From positions 1 to 33,750 of the IMG/VR virus record IMGVR_UViG_3300020021_000032: a stretch of 33,750 nt of DNA. One strand, given 5' to 3'. The notes under the pieces were generated by a model. That model did not search any database. It saw only the letters and a program-made list of their open reading frames with translations, and was not told the origin of the DNA. The translations under genes were made by a program, and so were the position numbers. Below, piece by piece: positions 15,918 through 21,480 of the stretch. The DNA comes from a virus. Position 1 is the stretch's first letter; every line of letters begins with the position of its first letter.

Positions 15918-16628
15918 CTAGGCGCCGAACGTGCCCAAATCCAGCGCGATCAGGTCCACCGTGCCAGTAAACGACACGGACCCATCGCCACCGCCAGTAT
16001 TGCCGGTAGCTCCGATGTTTAGGCTGATAATGTTTGAGGCGCCAGCGGCGATGAAGCGCGAAGCCAGCGCTGCCGGGCCGTTCTTCTGTACAACAGCCGA
16101 CGCCGTAGCCGCCATGGTGACGATGCCAATCGTGTCGATCATGGTGGTAGCCAGCGTGGTATTCGAGGCCACCGCTGAGCCTACAGCCACTGTGGGCTGA
16201 TCTGCGGCCTGAATCTGGGCGCCGTCCTTGGTGCCGATGAGGTTCATGCGCGCGTTGAGAAGGAAGATGTTGCTGTTCGGCCATGTAATCAGAGTAAGGT
16301 GGCCATATTTCTGCGCATTGGTCGCAGCAACGAGCGCCGCCGTAAGGGTCAGACGCAGCCGCCAAAGCGACCAGGGATGATTCGCCTGCGTGGCGATGGA
16401 AACGCCGGTGCCGAGCGTGTAGTTCGCGCTATTAAACGCGTTCTGCATGTTCGACACAAGGTTGTCGTCAAGCTTCTGCAAAATCGCGTTGTAGTCCTGC
16501 GGCTCCAGCATCTCGCTGCCGGTAGCTAGCGACCCTGCCACGGCGGTCTGGCCAGCCGATGAGCCGATAATACCGTCTGCGATCTTCTGGAGCGCGAACC
16601 GCGTGGTCTGAAGCGATGCGTTAGGCAT
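15918..16628 (-). CDS. Structural-type protein, paralogue of the 16643-17203 product
   Basis: 236 residues with GGAG eight bases before the ATG. The N-terminus is helical (LQTTRFALQKIADGIIGSSA, then QDYNAILQKLDDNLVSNMQN). From about residue 85 the protein is beta-rich (LTLTAALVAATNAQKYGHLT, IFLLNARMNLIGTKDG) and ends in GSVSFTGTVDLIALDLGTFG. The last 150 residues align by eye with the next product: TLT...YG...N(I/L)..L...(M/V)NLI.TK.G, S.TTL..TM and V..TGT.D...LDLG. No family is recognised. The position in front of TerL and the beta-rich low-charge sequence suggest a head decoration or capsid-associated protein. Confidence 0.75.
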   Translation of the reverse strand: MPNASLQTTRFALQKIADGIIGSSAGQTAVAGSLATGSEMLEPQDYNAILQKLDDNLVSNMQNAFNSANYTLGTGVSIATQANHPWSLWRLRLTLTAALVAATNAQKYGHLTLITWPNSNIFLLNARMNLIGTKDGAQIQAADQPTVAVGSAVASNTTLATTMIDTIGIVTMAATASAVVQKNGPAALASRFIAAGASNIISLNIGATGNTGGGDGSVSFTGTVDLIALDLGTFGA

Positions 16629-16642
16629 AGTCGTTACTCCAC

Positions 16643-17203
16643 TTAGCCGGGGCTAGTCACGTTGCCCAGGTCGAGGATGAAAATGTCGATGGTGCCGTTA
16701 ACGGTCAGTACATCGTCAGCCGTAATGCCGGCCGCAGCCGCGACGTTGAGGAACAGCGCCGCCGTGGGTGCGCCGTCCAGGATGCCAAGCTCCGCCGGCG
16801 TAGTGGCGAGCGTGTGGACCTGGAGCGCGTTGGTGAGTAAGTCCGCCGTGATGGCCTGCGATGCCATGGCGTTGGCCATGGTGCTGTTGAGCGTGGTGCT
16901 GGAGGCCGTAACCGTGCCGATTGACATAGCAATGTCCGTCGCAGCCACGAGGCCGTTGGTGACGCCGCCCTTGGTCGTGATAAGGTTCACCTCAAGAGCG
17001 AACAGGAGCAAATTCGTAGGCGGGAGATCGCAAAGCTTGGTACCGCCGTAATCGTTCGCAGCCAGCACAGGCACCACGAAATTCGTAAGCGTCATGCGGA
17101 TTTGCTGCACGCCCTTGACGAAATGGAAGGTCTCAGCGACGCCGGTATTCGGTGTCAGAAATGAGTCAGCCACTACAGGGGCAAATTTGGTGTTGGCATC
17201 CAC
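16643..17203 (-). CDS. Structural-type protein, paralogue of the 15918-16628 product
   Basis: 186 residues from the GTG at 17203, which has GGAG eight bases upstream. A GTG at 17212 is in frame, but its start is too close to that site. It contains GVAETFHFVKGVQQIRMTLT, then LLLFALEVNLITTKGG and VTASSTTLNSTMANAMASQ, and closes with DVLTVNGTIDIFILDLGN. The alignment with its downstream neighbour covers most of its length, so the two come from a duplication; this copy lacks the 85-residue helical N-terminus. A perfect inverted repeat lies just upstream of its ribosome site. The role is unknown; a virion decoration protein is plausible. Confidence 0.75.
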   Translation of the reverse strand: MDANTKFAPVVADSFLTPNTGVAETFHFVKGVQQIRMTLTNFVVPVLAANDYGGTKLCDLPPTNLLLFALEVNLITTKGGVTNGLVAATDIAMSIGTVTASSTTLNSTMANAMASQAITADLLTNALQVHTLATTPAELGILDGAPTAALFLNVAAAAGITADDVLTVNGTIDIFILDLGNVTSPG

Positions 17204-17225
17204 GGGTGTCACTCCGGCAAATGGT

Positions 17226-17250
17226 GAGATCGATCTCGAAGATCGATCTT
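17226..17250. repeat. Perfect inverted repeat in the leader of the structural paralogue
   Basis: AGATCGATCT and its exact complement are separated by three bases (10-bp stem counting 17227-17236 with 17240-17249). It lies in the 61-base gap between the stop of the 50-residue gene and the start of the 16643-17203 gene, 24 bases before that start. No T-run follows on the minus strand, so it is not a normal terminator. It may be an RNA processing or stabilising hairpin, or a protein-binding palindrome. Confidence 0.55.
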
Positions 17251-17272
17251 ATAGCGGGGCGTATGGAGCGCG

Positions 17273-17425
17273 TCAACGCTTCTTCCGCTTCTGCGCCTTA
17301 CGCATCGCCTCGCGCTGCTTGCTATAGCCGATGGCTACGGCCTGCTTGGGGTCTTTGCCCGCGTGAATCTCAGCCAGGATGTTGAACTGCCTAGCTTCCT
17401 TCGTCGGGCTGTTCTTCAGCGGCAT
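17273..17425 (-). CDS. 50-residue basic protein (small phage DUF6496-like)
   Basis: The frame encodes MPLKNSPTKEARQFNILAEI, then HAGKDPKQAVAIGYSKQREA and a Lys/Arg-rich end. The pattern of a short N-terminus followed by M/H-AGK-QKQAVAI-S--REA resembles a family of about 50-60 residue phage proteins often located near terminase genes (DUF6496-type in my recollection). AAGGA lies eight bases before the ATG, and the gene overlaps the end of its upstream neighbour by 35 bases. It is basic and helical, so nucleic-acid binding is possible. Function unknown. Confidence 0.65.
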   Translation of the reverse strand: MPLKNSPTKEARQFNILAEIHAGKDPKQAVAIGYSKQREAMRKAQKRKKR

Positions 17426-17744
17426 GATACGAATCCTTAATCACAACGGGCTCCACGTCGATGATCTGTATCGCCCTCTCCTTCTTACGCTCCTCCACGC
17501 GCTTAAGCAATGCCTCCATGCCGGTGGATAGACTATGCTCCTGCGTCACCTCCTTGGGCATGGACTTGACGCGGAGGCGCTGGAACTCCCAATAGGCATC
17601 GGGGGAGCGGTTAGCCTCGTGGACCATGCGCTCCGTGCCGCCCAGCATGGCGTCCACGTCGTCGCACTGCTCGCGCAGCCGACTGCGGCTCATATGCGGT
17701 GTCAACGAGCCGTCGAAGGAGGAGGGGAGATTATGGCGGGTCAT
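17391..17744 (-). CDS. Hypothetical packaging-region protein (possible terminase small subunit)
   Basis: 117 residues, charged and mostly helical (SRSRLREQCDDVDAML, MVHEANRSPDAYWEFQRLRV, then GMEALLKRVEERKKERAIQI) with an acidic tail. The ATG overlaps the stop of the metalloprotease gene as TGATG. A helical protein of this size upstream of TerL could be the small terminase subunit, which I cannot otherwise find in the window, but I see no clear helix-turn-helix and two structural-type genes intervene. The call stays tentative. Confidence 0.6.
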   Translation of the reverse strand: MTRHNLPSSFDGSLTPHMSRSRLREQCDDVDAMLGGTERMVHEANRSPDAYWEFQRLRVKSMPKEVTQEHSLSTGMEALLKRVEERKKERAIQIIDVEPVVIKDSYHAAEEQPDEGS

Positions 17745-18091
17745 CAGAACGCCCAGCGGCTCCAGCCGTGCTTCTTACAAACCTGCTTAGCGCACTGCTG
17801 CCACTTAGGCCCATGCGGATCCTTCTCGCGTGGCGCGATCTTATCAGCTCTCATATGGCACATCTCATGTGCCATCGTCACAAGAAGATTGTCCAGAGTA
17901 GCGTGGCTGAATACGCACACGCGAATACGGTACGCGCCGCCCAAATTCTGACAGTCGGCAACGCGATCACGCGGAAGCGGGACGGCATGGAACTCTACGT
18001 CGTCGGCCGAGGGCAGATGCCAGTCGGAGAACGGCGGAGACGAGCGCAGAAGCTCGTAGGCAAGCTCCATCTGAGCGATGGAGATGTGCAT
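17744..18091 (-). CDS. SprT-like zinc metalloprotease
   Basis: 115 residues. The motif TMAHEMCHM gives HEMCH with His75, Glu76 and His79; the third zinc ligand is probably His93 in DPHGPKWQ. The closing CAKQVCKKHGW is typical of SprT and related minigluzincin domains, where a HGxxW follows the HExxH helix. The N-terminal half has the strand pattern around LGGAYRIRVCVFSHATLDNL. The likely activity is cleavage of a protein, perhaps a virion maturation target or a host protein bound to DNA, as in Spartan/SprT proteins. It sits in a run of small late-strand genes and overlaps the next gene. Confidence 0.82.
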   Translation of the reverse strand: MHISIAQMELAYELLRSSPPFSDWHLPSADDVEFHAVPLPRDRVADCQNLGGAYRIRVCVFSHATLDNLLVTMAHEMCHMRADKIAPREKDPHGPKWQQCAKQVCKKHGWSRWAF

Positions 18092-18101
18092 CTATCGCTC
18101 A

Positions 18102-18440
18102 CTACGGCAATTTGCCGGCGGGAGGCGTCGGCTCATACTGGTGCGGCGGAATGCCGCTGCCTGAGCTGTGCATCGCCTGGTTGTCGCGGTTCTCTTGCCG
18201 GCGGTTAGCCTCTTTGGCCTCGCCCTTAAGCTGCGGCTGCGCGCCGGGCGGGAACCGCCCATGCGGGTCGTTGCCGCCCTGGTTGGCGCCGTTGAGCGCA
18301 GACTGCATGTCAACGCGCGGACCTTGGCCGTAAGAGGGGTCTTCCGGGCTCTTAGCGCCGCGGGCGCGGGGCGCCGAAGCTTTGCGCGAACTCATGGGCG
18401 CCTTGCCGGCGCGGAATGGGTCATTGCGATCAGTAGCCAC
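18102..18440 (-). CDS. Hypothetical disordered protein
   Basis: 112 residues from the GTG at 18440, preceded by GGGAGG seven bases upstream and starting one base after the previous stop. A longer open frame exists but has no ribosome site. The sequence is rich in Pro, Gly, Ser, Asn, Gln and basic residues (PRARGAKSPEDPSYGQGPRV, ALNGANQGGNDPHGRFPPGA, KEANRRQENRDNQAM) with no predicted fold. Function is not recognised; such proteins are common in podovirus late regions. Confidence 0.62.
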   Translation of the reverse strand: MATDRNDPFRAGKAPMSSRKASAPRARGAKSPEDPSYGQGPRVDMQSALNGANQGGNDPHGRFPPGAQPQLKGEAKEANRRQENRDNQAMHSSGSGIPPHQYEPTPPAGKLP

Positions 18441-18441
18441 G

Positions 18442-18768
18442 TTATCGCCTCCCGCCAAGCAGATCGAGGCCCTGCTTGACCTGACTGCCGAAATCTACGG
18501 CGCCTTGTGCCTGCTTGCGCGCCTTAGTCCAGTCAGACTCAGGCTGGACCTTGGGGGCATCGTTGCCGCCGCGCCCCGCGGCAATACCGCGCTGTACCTC
18601 AGTGACCGGCGTCCTCATGCGGCTGGACTTAGGCAGCCCCTGCGACGCGTTGTAATCGTCCGGCGTCATGGGCGCGGGGGCATGAACGCCACCACCGGGA
18701 TGGTCATGCAGCGCCTGCTCCATGCCGCTCACGGAGTCGCCAGTCGGGGTGCTGGGTTTGTAGGGCAT
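18442..18768 (-). CDS. Hypothetical disordered protein
   Basis: 108 residues beginning MPYKPSTPTGDSVSGMEQAL. It contains GGGVHAPAPMTPDDYNASQG and SRMRTPVTEVQRGIAAGRGG, and a helical end (SDWTKARKQAQGAVDFGSQV). It is rich in Pro, Gly and Gln and resembles its downstream neighbour in composition. That neighbour begins one base past its stop and uses a ribosome site located within its last codons. No family recognised. Confidence 0.62.
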   Translation of the reverse strand: MPYKPSTPTGDSVSGMEQALHDHPGGGVHAPAPMTPDDYNASQGLPKSSRMRTPVTEVQRGIAAGRGGNDAPKVQPESDWTKARKQAQGAVDFGSQVKQGLDLLGGRR

Positions 18769-18789
18769 ACTAGCCTCCGGGGTTCACGA

Positions 18790-18969
18790 TTACACCGTGG
18801 GCGGGGTCTGTGCGGCCTTGGCCTTCGCCACGGCGGCGGCCACTGCCTGCTCGAAATGGATTTGGGCATCGCTCGCCTGCTTGGCGAACCAGCGATGGAA
18901 ATACGCACCAAGCCCAGCGCCAACGATCAGACCAGCTGCGGCGAACGCGAAATGGGTGAAATCGATCAT
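18790..18969 (-). CDS. 59-residue single-span membrane protein
   Basis: The frame encodes MIDFTHFAFAAAGLIVGAGL, then GAYFHRWFAKQASDAQIHFE and an Ala/Lys helix ending QTPPTV. Residues about 7-23 form a small-residue transmembrane helix, followed by a charged amphipathic helix. AGGAG lies six bases before the ATG. It is one of three short genes at the head of the leftward operon. The size and topology would fit a lysis accessory or a membrane anchor, but there is no sequence evidence for either. Confidence 0.62.
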   Translation of the reverse strand: MIDFTHFAFAAAGLIVGAGLGAYFHRWFAKQASDAQIHFEQAVAAAVAKAKAAQTPPTV

Positions 18970-18981
18970 GTTAAGCTCCTG

Positions 18982-19185
18982 TCACTCAGTCGGGTCAGGG
19001 TATACTCCGAAGCATGCCCACGATGTCGAACCACCGTGTACCGCAGCTGACCAAGAGCTGTCAAGCTCCGCGGCGGCGGCATCACACGCTTCGATGGTCT
19101 GGTAGTCCGTCGTCTGCGTTTTCACGCGGGAAGCGTCGGGAGCCCAGAACACGATGAGGAGAATCCAAACTAGGTGCGCGGGCAT
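18982..19185 (-). CDS. Small exported protein with signal peptide
   Basis: 67 residues. MPAHLVWILLIVFWAPDASR is a hydrophobic signal-like N-terminus. The mature part has two cysteines (IEACDAAAAELDSSW, STSWACFGVYPDPTE) that could form a disulfide in the periplasm. AGGAG lies about seven bases before the ATG. No lipobox is visible, so it is not clearly an Rz1-type lipoprotein. A periplasmic role such as superinfection exclusion or lysis is possible, unproven. Confidence 0.62.
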   Translation of the reverse strand: MPAHLVWILLIVFWAPDASRVKTQTTDYQTIEACDAAAAELDSSWSAAVHGGSTSWACFGVYPDPTE

Positions 19186-19194
19186 GGTTTGCTC

Positions 19195-19356
19195 CTATGC
19201 AGGTGGTGCTTCAGCGCGGAGGCGGGTGAGTTCTTGCCTGATCGCCGCGACGTTCGACTTGTAGCCTTTGCGAGGATTGCCTTCGCCATCAGTGCGCGCT
19301 TGCAGCATGGCTTCGAGTTGGGTGATGCGGGCGTCTATGGTTGCGGTGTTACTCAT
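19195..19356 (-). CDS. 53-residue helical protein, first gene of the leftward block
   Basis: It encodes MSNTATIDARITQLEAMLQA, then RTDGEGNPRKGYKSNVAAIR and QELTRLRAEAPPA. Two amphipathic helices flank a basic GNPRKGYKSN loop, a layout I recall from small phage proteins of unknown function near the terminase genes. No Shine-Dalgarno precedes the ATG. It is the first gene after the control region, about 110 bases from a TATAAT on the minus strand. Its stop lies 9 bases before the ATG of the signal-peptide protein. Confidence 0.6.
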   Translation of the reverse strand: MSNTATIDARITQLEAMLQARTDGEGNPRKGYKSNVAAIRQELTRLRAEAPPA

Positions 19357-19464
19357 GATCGGGAGACTGCGACGCGGAGCGGTGGCATGTCAAGCGGTTT
19401 TTGAAGGTGGTGATGTTATGAAACGGAGGTACTTGCAGCTAAGTAGGCGCGGCTCCTGAGTGCT

Positions 19465-19470
19465 ATTATA
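19465..19470 (-). promoter_or_regulatory. Candidate promoter -10 box for the leftward block
   Basis: The minus strand reads TATAAT, a perfect -10 hexamer, about 110 bases before the first leftward gene. No good -35 lies 16-18 bases upstream, so it may need an activator. The same context recurs near 19776-19782 as TATAGT followed by AGCACTCAG. Confidence 0.35.
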
Positions 19471-19763
19471 CTTGGTAATTATGATAGCGATAGTCGGGGA
19501 AATTTAGAATCATCGTTTTTGCGGGCATTACAGGCATCGCGCGCCATCGTATCGAAGCTACTCCCCCCCCTAGGTTGCATTCCTCTTTACCATCATTCCA
19601 CCTGCGGTTGACCAAGTAACGAAGTCTTATCGTTAATAGCCAGCTTTGTTGTTTAGTATCAATGACTTAGGTGAGTGGAGTGGATCGGCTAGACCGGTCA
19701 TGACGGCGCTTCGGAGTAACTTGGTAACTACGTTGGGGCGGTTGCTAATGTAATTGTGATACA

Positions 19764-19810
19764 TCGTAGCTGAGTGCTACTATATCTATGACGCGTCGTA
19801 GCTGAGTGCT
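19764..19810. repeat. Direct repeats TCGTAGCTGAGTGCT (iteron-like)
   Basis: Two perfect 15-base copies lie at 19764-19778 and 19796-19810, exactly 32 bases apart, about three helical turns. A 9-base partial copy (CTGAGTGCT) is at 19456-19464. The first full copy and the partial one are each followed by an AYTATA sequence. Such same-face spacing suggests binding of an initiator or transcription factor. Confidence 0.6.
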
Positions 19811-19922
19811 GGCGATTCGCGTAACCGGGGGCGCTCTACTGGCCTGAGTTACGAAACGGCTGAGTTTCCTAAATGCTATGATAACGTGGCGTTGTGATGC
19901 TTAGGACTAAATTCCTAATGCT

Positions 19923-19941
19923 ATGTAAATACTATTTACAT
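19923..19941. promoter_or_regulatory. 19-base perfect palindrome (candidate operator)
   Basis: ATGTAAATA and TATTTACAT flank a single central C, forming a perfect palindrome of 9 bp per half in the AT-rich part of the control region. An imperfect hairpin (TTAGGA/TCCTAA, 19901-19918) lies beside it. It could be an operator for a dimeric regulator such as the ribbon-helix-helix protein encoded at 20167, or part of an origin. Confidence 0.45.
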
Positions 19942-19998
19942 TAGCTACTATATTTCTCATTTATGTCCTTTTACGCCCTTATCTTCAGAAAGAAAGAA

Positions 19999-20007
19999 TG
20001 CTAATAT
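19999..20007 (+). promoter_or_regulatory. Candidate extended -10 promoter for the early block
   Basis: TGCTAATAT is an extended -10 (TG, one base, TAATAT) in an AT-rich stretch about 160 bases before the first rightward gene. A second candidate is TTGACA at 20104-20109 with a weak -10 (GTAACA) 17 bases further. Which is used cannot be told from sequence. Confidence 0.35.
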
Positions 20008-20166
20008 ATAAAGTAATAACAAATAATATACCAAAAGAGAGGGGGAAACCTGGCAGACCTAGCGCGGCGCGGTTATATCGGCCAAATCATTGAAAATAGC
20101 CTCTTGACAGCAAATTATTGTCCGTGGTAACAGAGCTTCACAGATCATTAAGGAGCATTGGAAAAT

Positions 20167-20364
20167 ATGCCTAAGAACACTATTCAAATAAGCGCGGAGC
20201 ATACAGAGCTGTTGCGCCATGACGCTGCCAAAAATCGCCGCAGTATGGCCGCGCAATTGGCTACGCTACTAGACGCGACGTATGCCCAAGTAGCGGCACC
20301 GGCACCCGAAGCGCCACCCGCCATGGTATTTGGCAGTCTCAGAGGATTACGGAAAGGTCTCTGA
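20167..20364 (+). CDS. Ribbon-helix-helix (Arc/Mnt-like) DNA-binding protein
   Basis: 65 residues from ATG 20167, with AAGGAG 11 bases upstream. The N-terminus KNTIQISAEHTELLRHDAAK, then NRRSMAAQLATLLD has the short beta strand (TIQIS), first helix, turn with NRRS and second helix of the MetJ/Arc fold; the strand residues would contact DNA as a dimer. The tail is Pro/Ala-rich and probably flexible. As the first rightward gene next to a control region with a palindrome, it is a good candidate for the local repressor, comparable to Arc and Mnt of P22, though no target is proven. Confidence 0.72.
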   Translation: MPKNTIQISAEHTELLRHDAAKNRRSMAAQLATLLDATYAQVAAPAPEAPPAMVFGSLRGLRKGL

Positions 20365-20368
20365 CACC

Positions 20369-20791
20369 ATGCTAACATGCTTAGACGACAAGCGCGGCCT
20401 AATGGCAGAACTACGTCAACACAACGATTGCTATTTCGATCATCCTGGCTACAAACACAGCGGTGTTGCGCGGGTGATTGCCTGCCAGCCGATGCTACAC
20501 AAGTATGATAACACGATATGGTTTGTTGTGCGGCGCTCGCATCGCGCCCAAGGCGATTCCCACGCCTATAGGCGCAGCCCGCGCGATATGTTGGAAGGCA
20601 AGCGCAAGATGTCGCTCCAATGGCAACGCTACAGCGTCATAAAGCAGCAAGACTATGTTGTGGCGTGCGCGGACCTAATCACAGGCATCCTGTCTGAGCA
20701 CGCTGTATTCTCAAGCCGCGATGACGCCATGCGCGACATGCGTTCGCATACCGGCGCGACAAAGCGCCACCACACACCAAAGGAGTCCTAG
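20369..20791 (+). CDS. Hypothetical early protein
   Basis: 140 residues from ATG 20369, four bases past the previous stop; GGAAAGG lies 11 bases upstream. The open frame extends further upstream to a TTG inside the previous gene, but that start has no ribosome site. The protein is basic, with His- and Arg-rich parts (HNDCYFDHPGYKHSGVARVI, HRAQGDSHAYRRSPRDMLEG) and strand-like YSVIKQQDYVVACADLITG. I recognise no domain. Early position suggests a host-takeover or regulatory role. Confidence 0.65.
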   Translation: MLTCLDDKRGLMAELRQHNDCYFDHPGYKHSGVARVIACQPMLHKYDNTIWFVVRRSHRAQGDSHAYRRSPRDMLEGKRKMSLQWQRYSVIKQQDYVVACADLITGILSEHAVFSSRDDAMRDMRSHTGATKRHHTPKES

Positions 20792-20793
20792 AC

Positions 20794-20988
20794 ATGCCTA
20801 GCAAAGCACAGATTGAGCGCGAGAATTGGTCTGACATGCGTGCCGTTGACATCTTGCAATCTATTAAGCGCATGTCGGAGCGCGGTGGATCGCTGGCTGA
20901 CGCACCCGCCAAACGCAAAGCTATCATCGCGTCTCTCATTCGCCTTGAGCAAAGTGAGACAGAAGCGGAGAATGCTAGAAACTATTGA
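20794..20988 (+). CDS. Hypothetical small helical early protein
   Basis: 64 residues (MPSKAQIERENWSDMRAVDI, LQSIKRMSERGGSLADAPAK, IIASLIRLEQSETEAENARN), predicted all-helical and charged. AAAGGAG lies nine bases upstream and overlaps the end of the previous gene, so the two are co-translated. No family recognised. Confidence 0.62.
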   Translation: MPSKAQIERENWSDMRAVDILQSIKRMSERGGSLADAPAKRKAIIASLIRLEQSETEAENARNY

Positions 20989-20996
20989 GTAACCAA

Positions 20997-21024
20997 GCTA
21001 TCATTGTCACCTTGCCATGATAGC
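20997..21024 (+). promoter_or_regulatory. Intergenic hairpin with overlapping weak promoter match
   Basis: GCTATCAT (20997-21004) pairs perfectly with ATGATAGC (21017-21024) around a 12-base loop in the 81-base gap between two early genes. There is no T-run, so termination is unlikely. Overlapping it, TTGCCA at 21012-21017 with TAGATT 17 bases later is a weak sigma70-like match that could serve the next genes. Confidence 0.35.
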
Positions 21025-21069
21025 ACTGCCACGTTAGATTTGCCGCGTTGAGACAGAGGAGACAGCCCA

Positions 21070-21267
21070 ATGCAGTTCCATGAGATGCCCGGTACGCGCG
21101 TTGAGATTGCACCTTTCTATGATCTGTGGATGCGCGGTGCGCGCTACGGCACCGTTGCCAAGGTCTACACAGACCCGCGCGGTGTTGAAATGGTAGCGGT
21201 CCGCATGGACCATCCGCAGGTTAAGAAACTTGCGCGGATGTCGGCGCATGACGTGAGGCCAGTATGA
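21070..21267 (+). CDS. Hypothetical small beta-rich early protein
   Basis: 65 residues (FHEMPGTRVEIAPFYDLWMR, YGTVAKVYTDPRGVEMVAVR, MDHPQVKKLARMSAHDVRPV). The strand-turn-strand pattern around GTVAKVYTD...MVAVRMDHP resembles small SH3- or KOW-like folds in which the first strands carry a G-x-V motif; this is only a visual impression. GGAGACAGC precedes the ATG, a variant of the recurrent early ribosome motif. It overlaps the next ORF by ATGA. Confidence 0.65.
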   Translation: MQFHEMPGTRVEIAPFYDLWMRGARYGTVAKVYTDPRGVEMVAVRMDHPQVKKLARMSAHDVRPV

Positions 21268-21374
21268 CCCCGCAAGAGCGCGACTACTTAGTCCGCATCC
21301 TCCTGCGCCAAGCGCGCGACGAGGCGGCCACCTTCGACTCACTGAGAGCGCGCCCGTTTCGGCCGGCCCTATGA
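21264..21374 (+). CDS. 36-residue ORF, translationally coupled
   Basis: MTPQERDYLVRILLRQARDE, then AATFDSLRARPFRPAL. It begins in an ATGA overlap with the preceding gene and ends in another ATGA that would start a 13-codon ORF (MNNIDAALAQMGI, to 21412). It is helical and basic. Coupling and codon usage make it plausible, but the size leaves doubt. Confidence 0.45.
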   Translation: MTPQERDYLVRILLRQARDEAATFDSLRARPFRPAL

Positions 21375-21480
21375 ACAACATTGACGCAGCACTTGCTCAA
21401 ATGGGAATCTAGCCCTCAGACCTGGGCGCCAGCATGAGACACGGGCGCCCTAGCCTGCGGACTCATAAAGGAGACAACAC

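Larger units (their letters stand above)
19357..20166. other. Gene-free divergent control region (candidate origin)
   Basis: About 810 bases separate the leftward and rightward gene blocks and hold no convincing gene on either strand. The part from 19910 to 20040 is markedly AT-rich. It contains 15-base direct repeats, a second repeat family (TTCCTAA-ATGCTATG at about 19865 and 19912), a 19-base palindrome, a run of eight C at 19563-19570, and candidate promoters in both directions. These properties suit a replication origin plus the early/late transcription switch. Confidence 0.6.

Noticed and set aside
21424-21450. Inverted repeat GGGCGCC/GGCGCCC before the pentapeptide gene
   Set aside because: Seven-base GC stem with a 13-base loop and no T-run; such palindromes are frequent in this GC-rich sequence, so it is not called a terminator.
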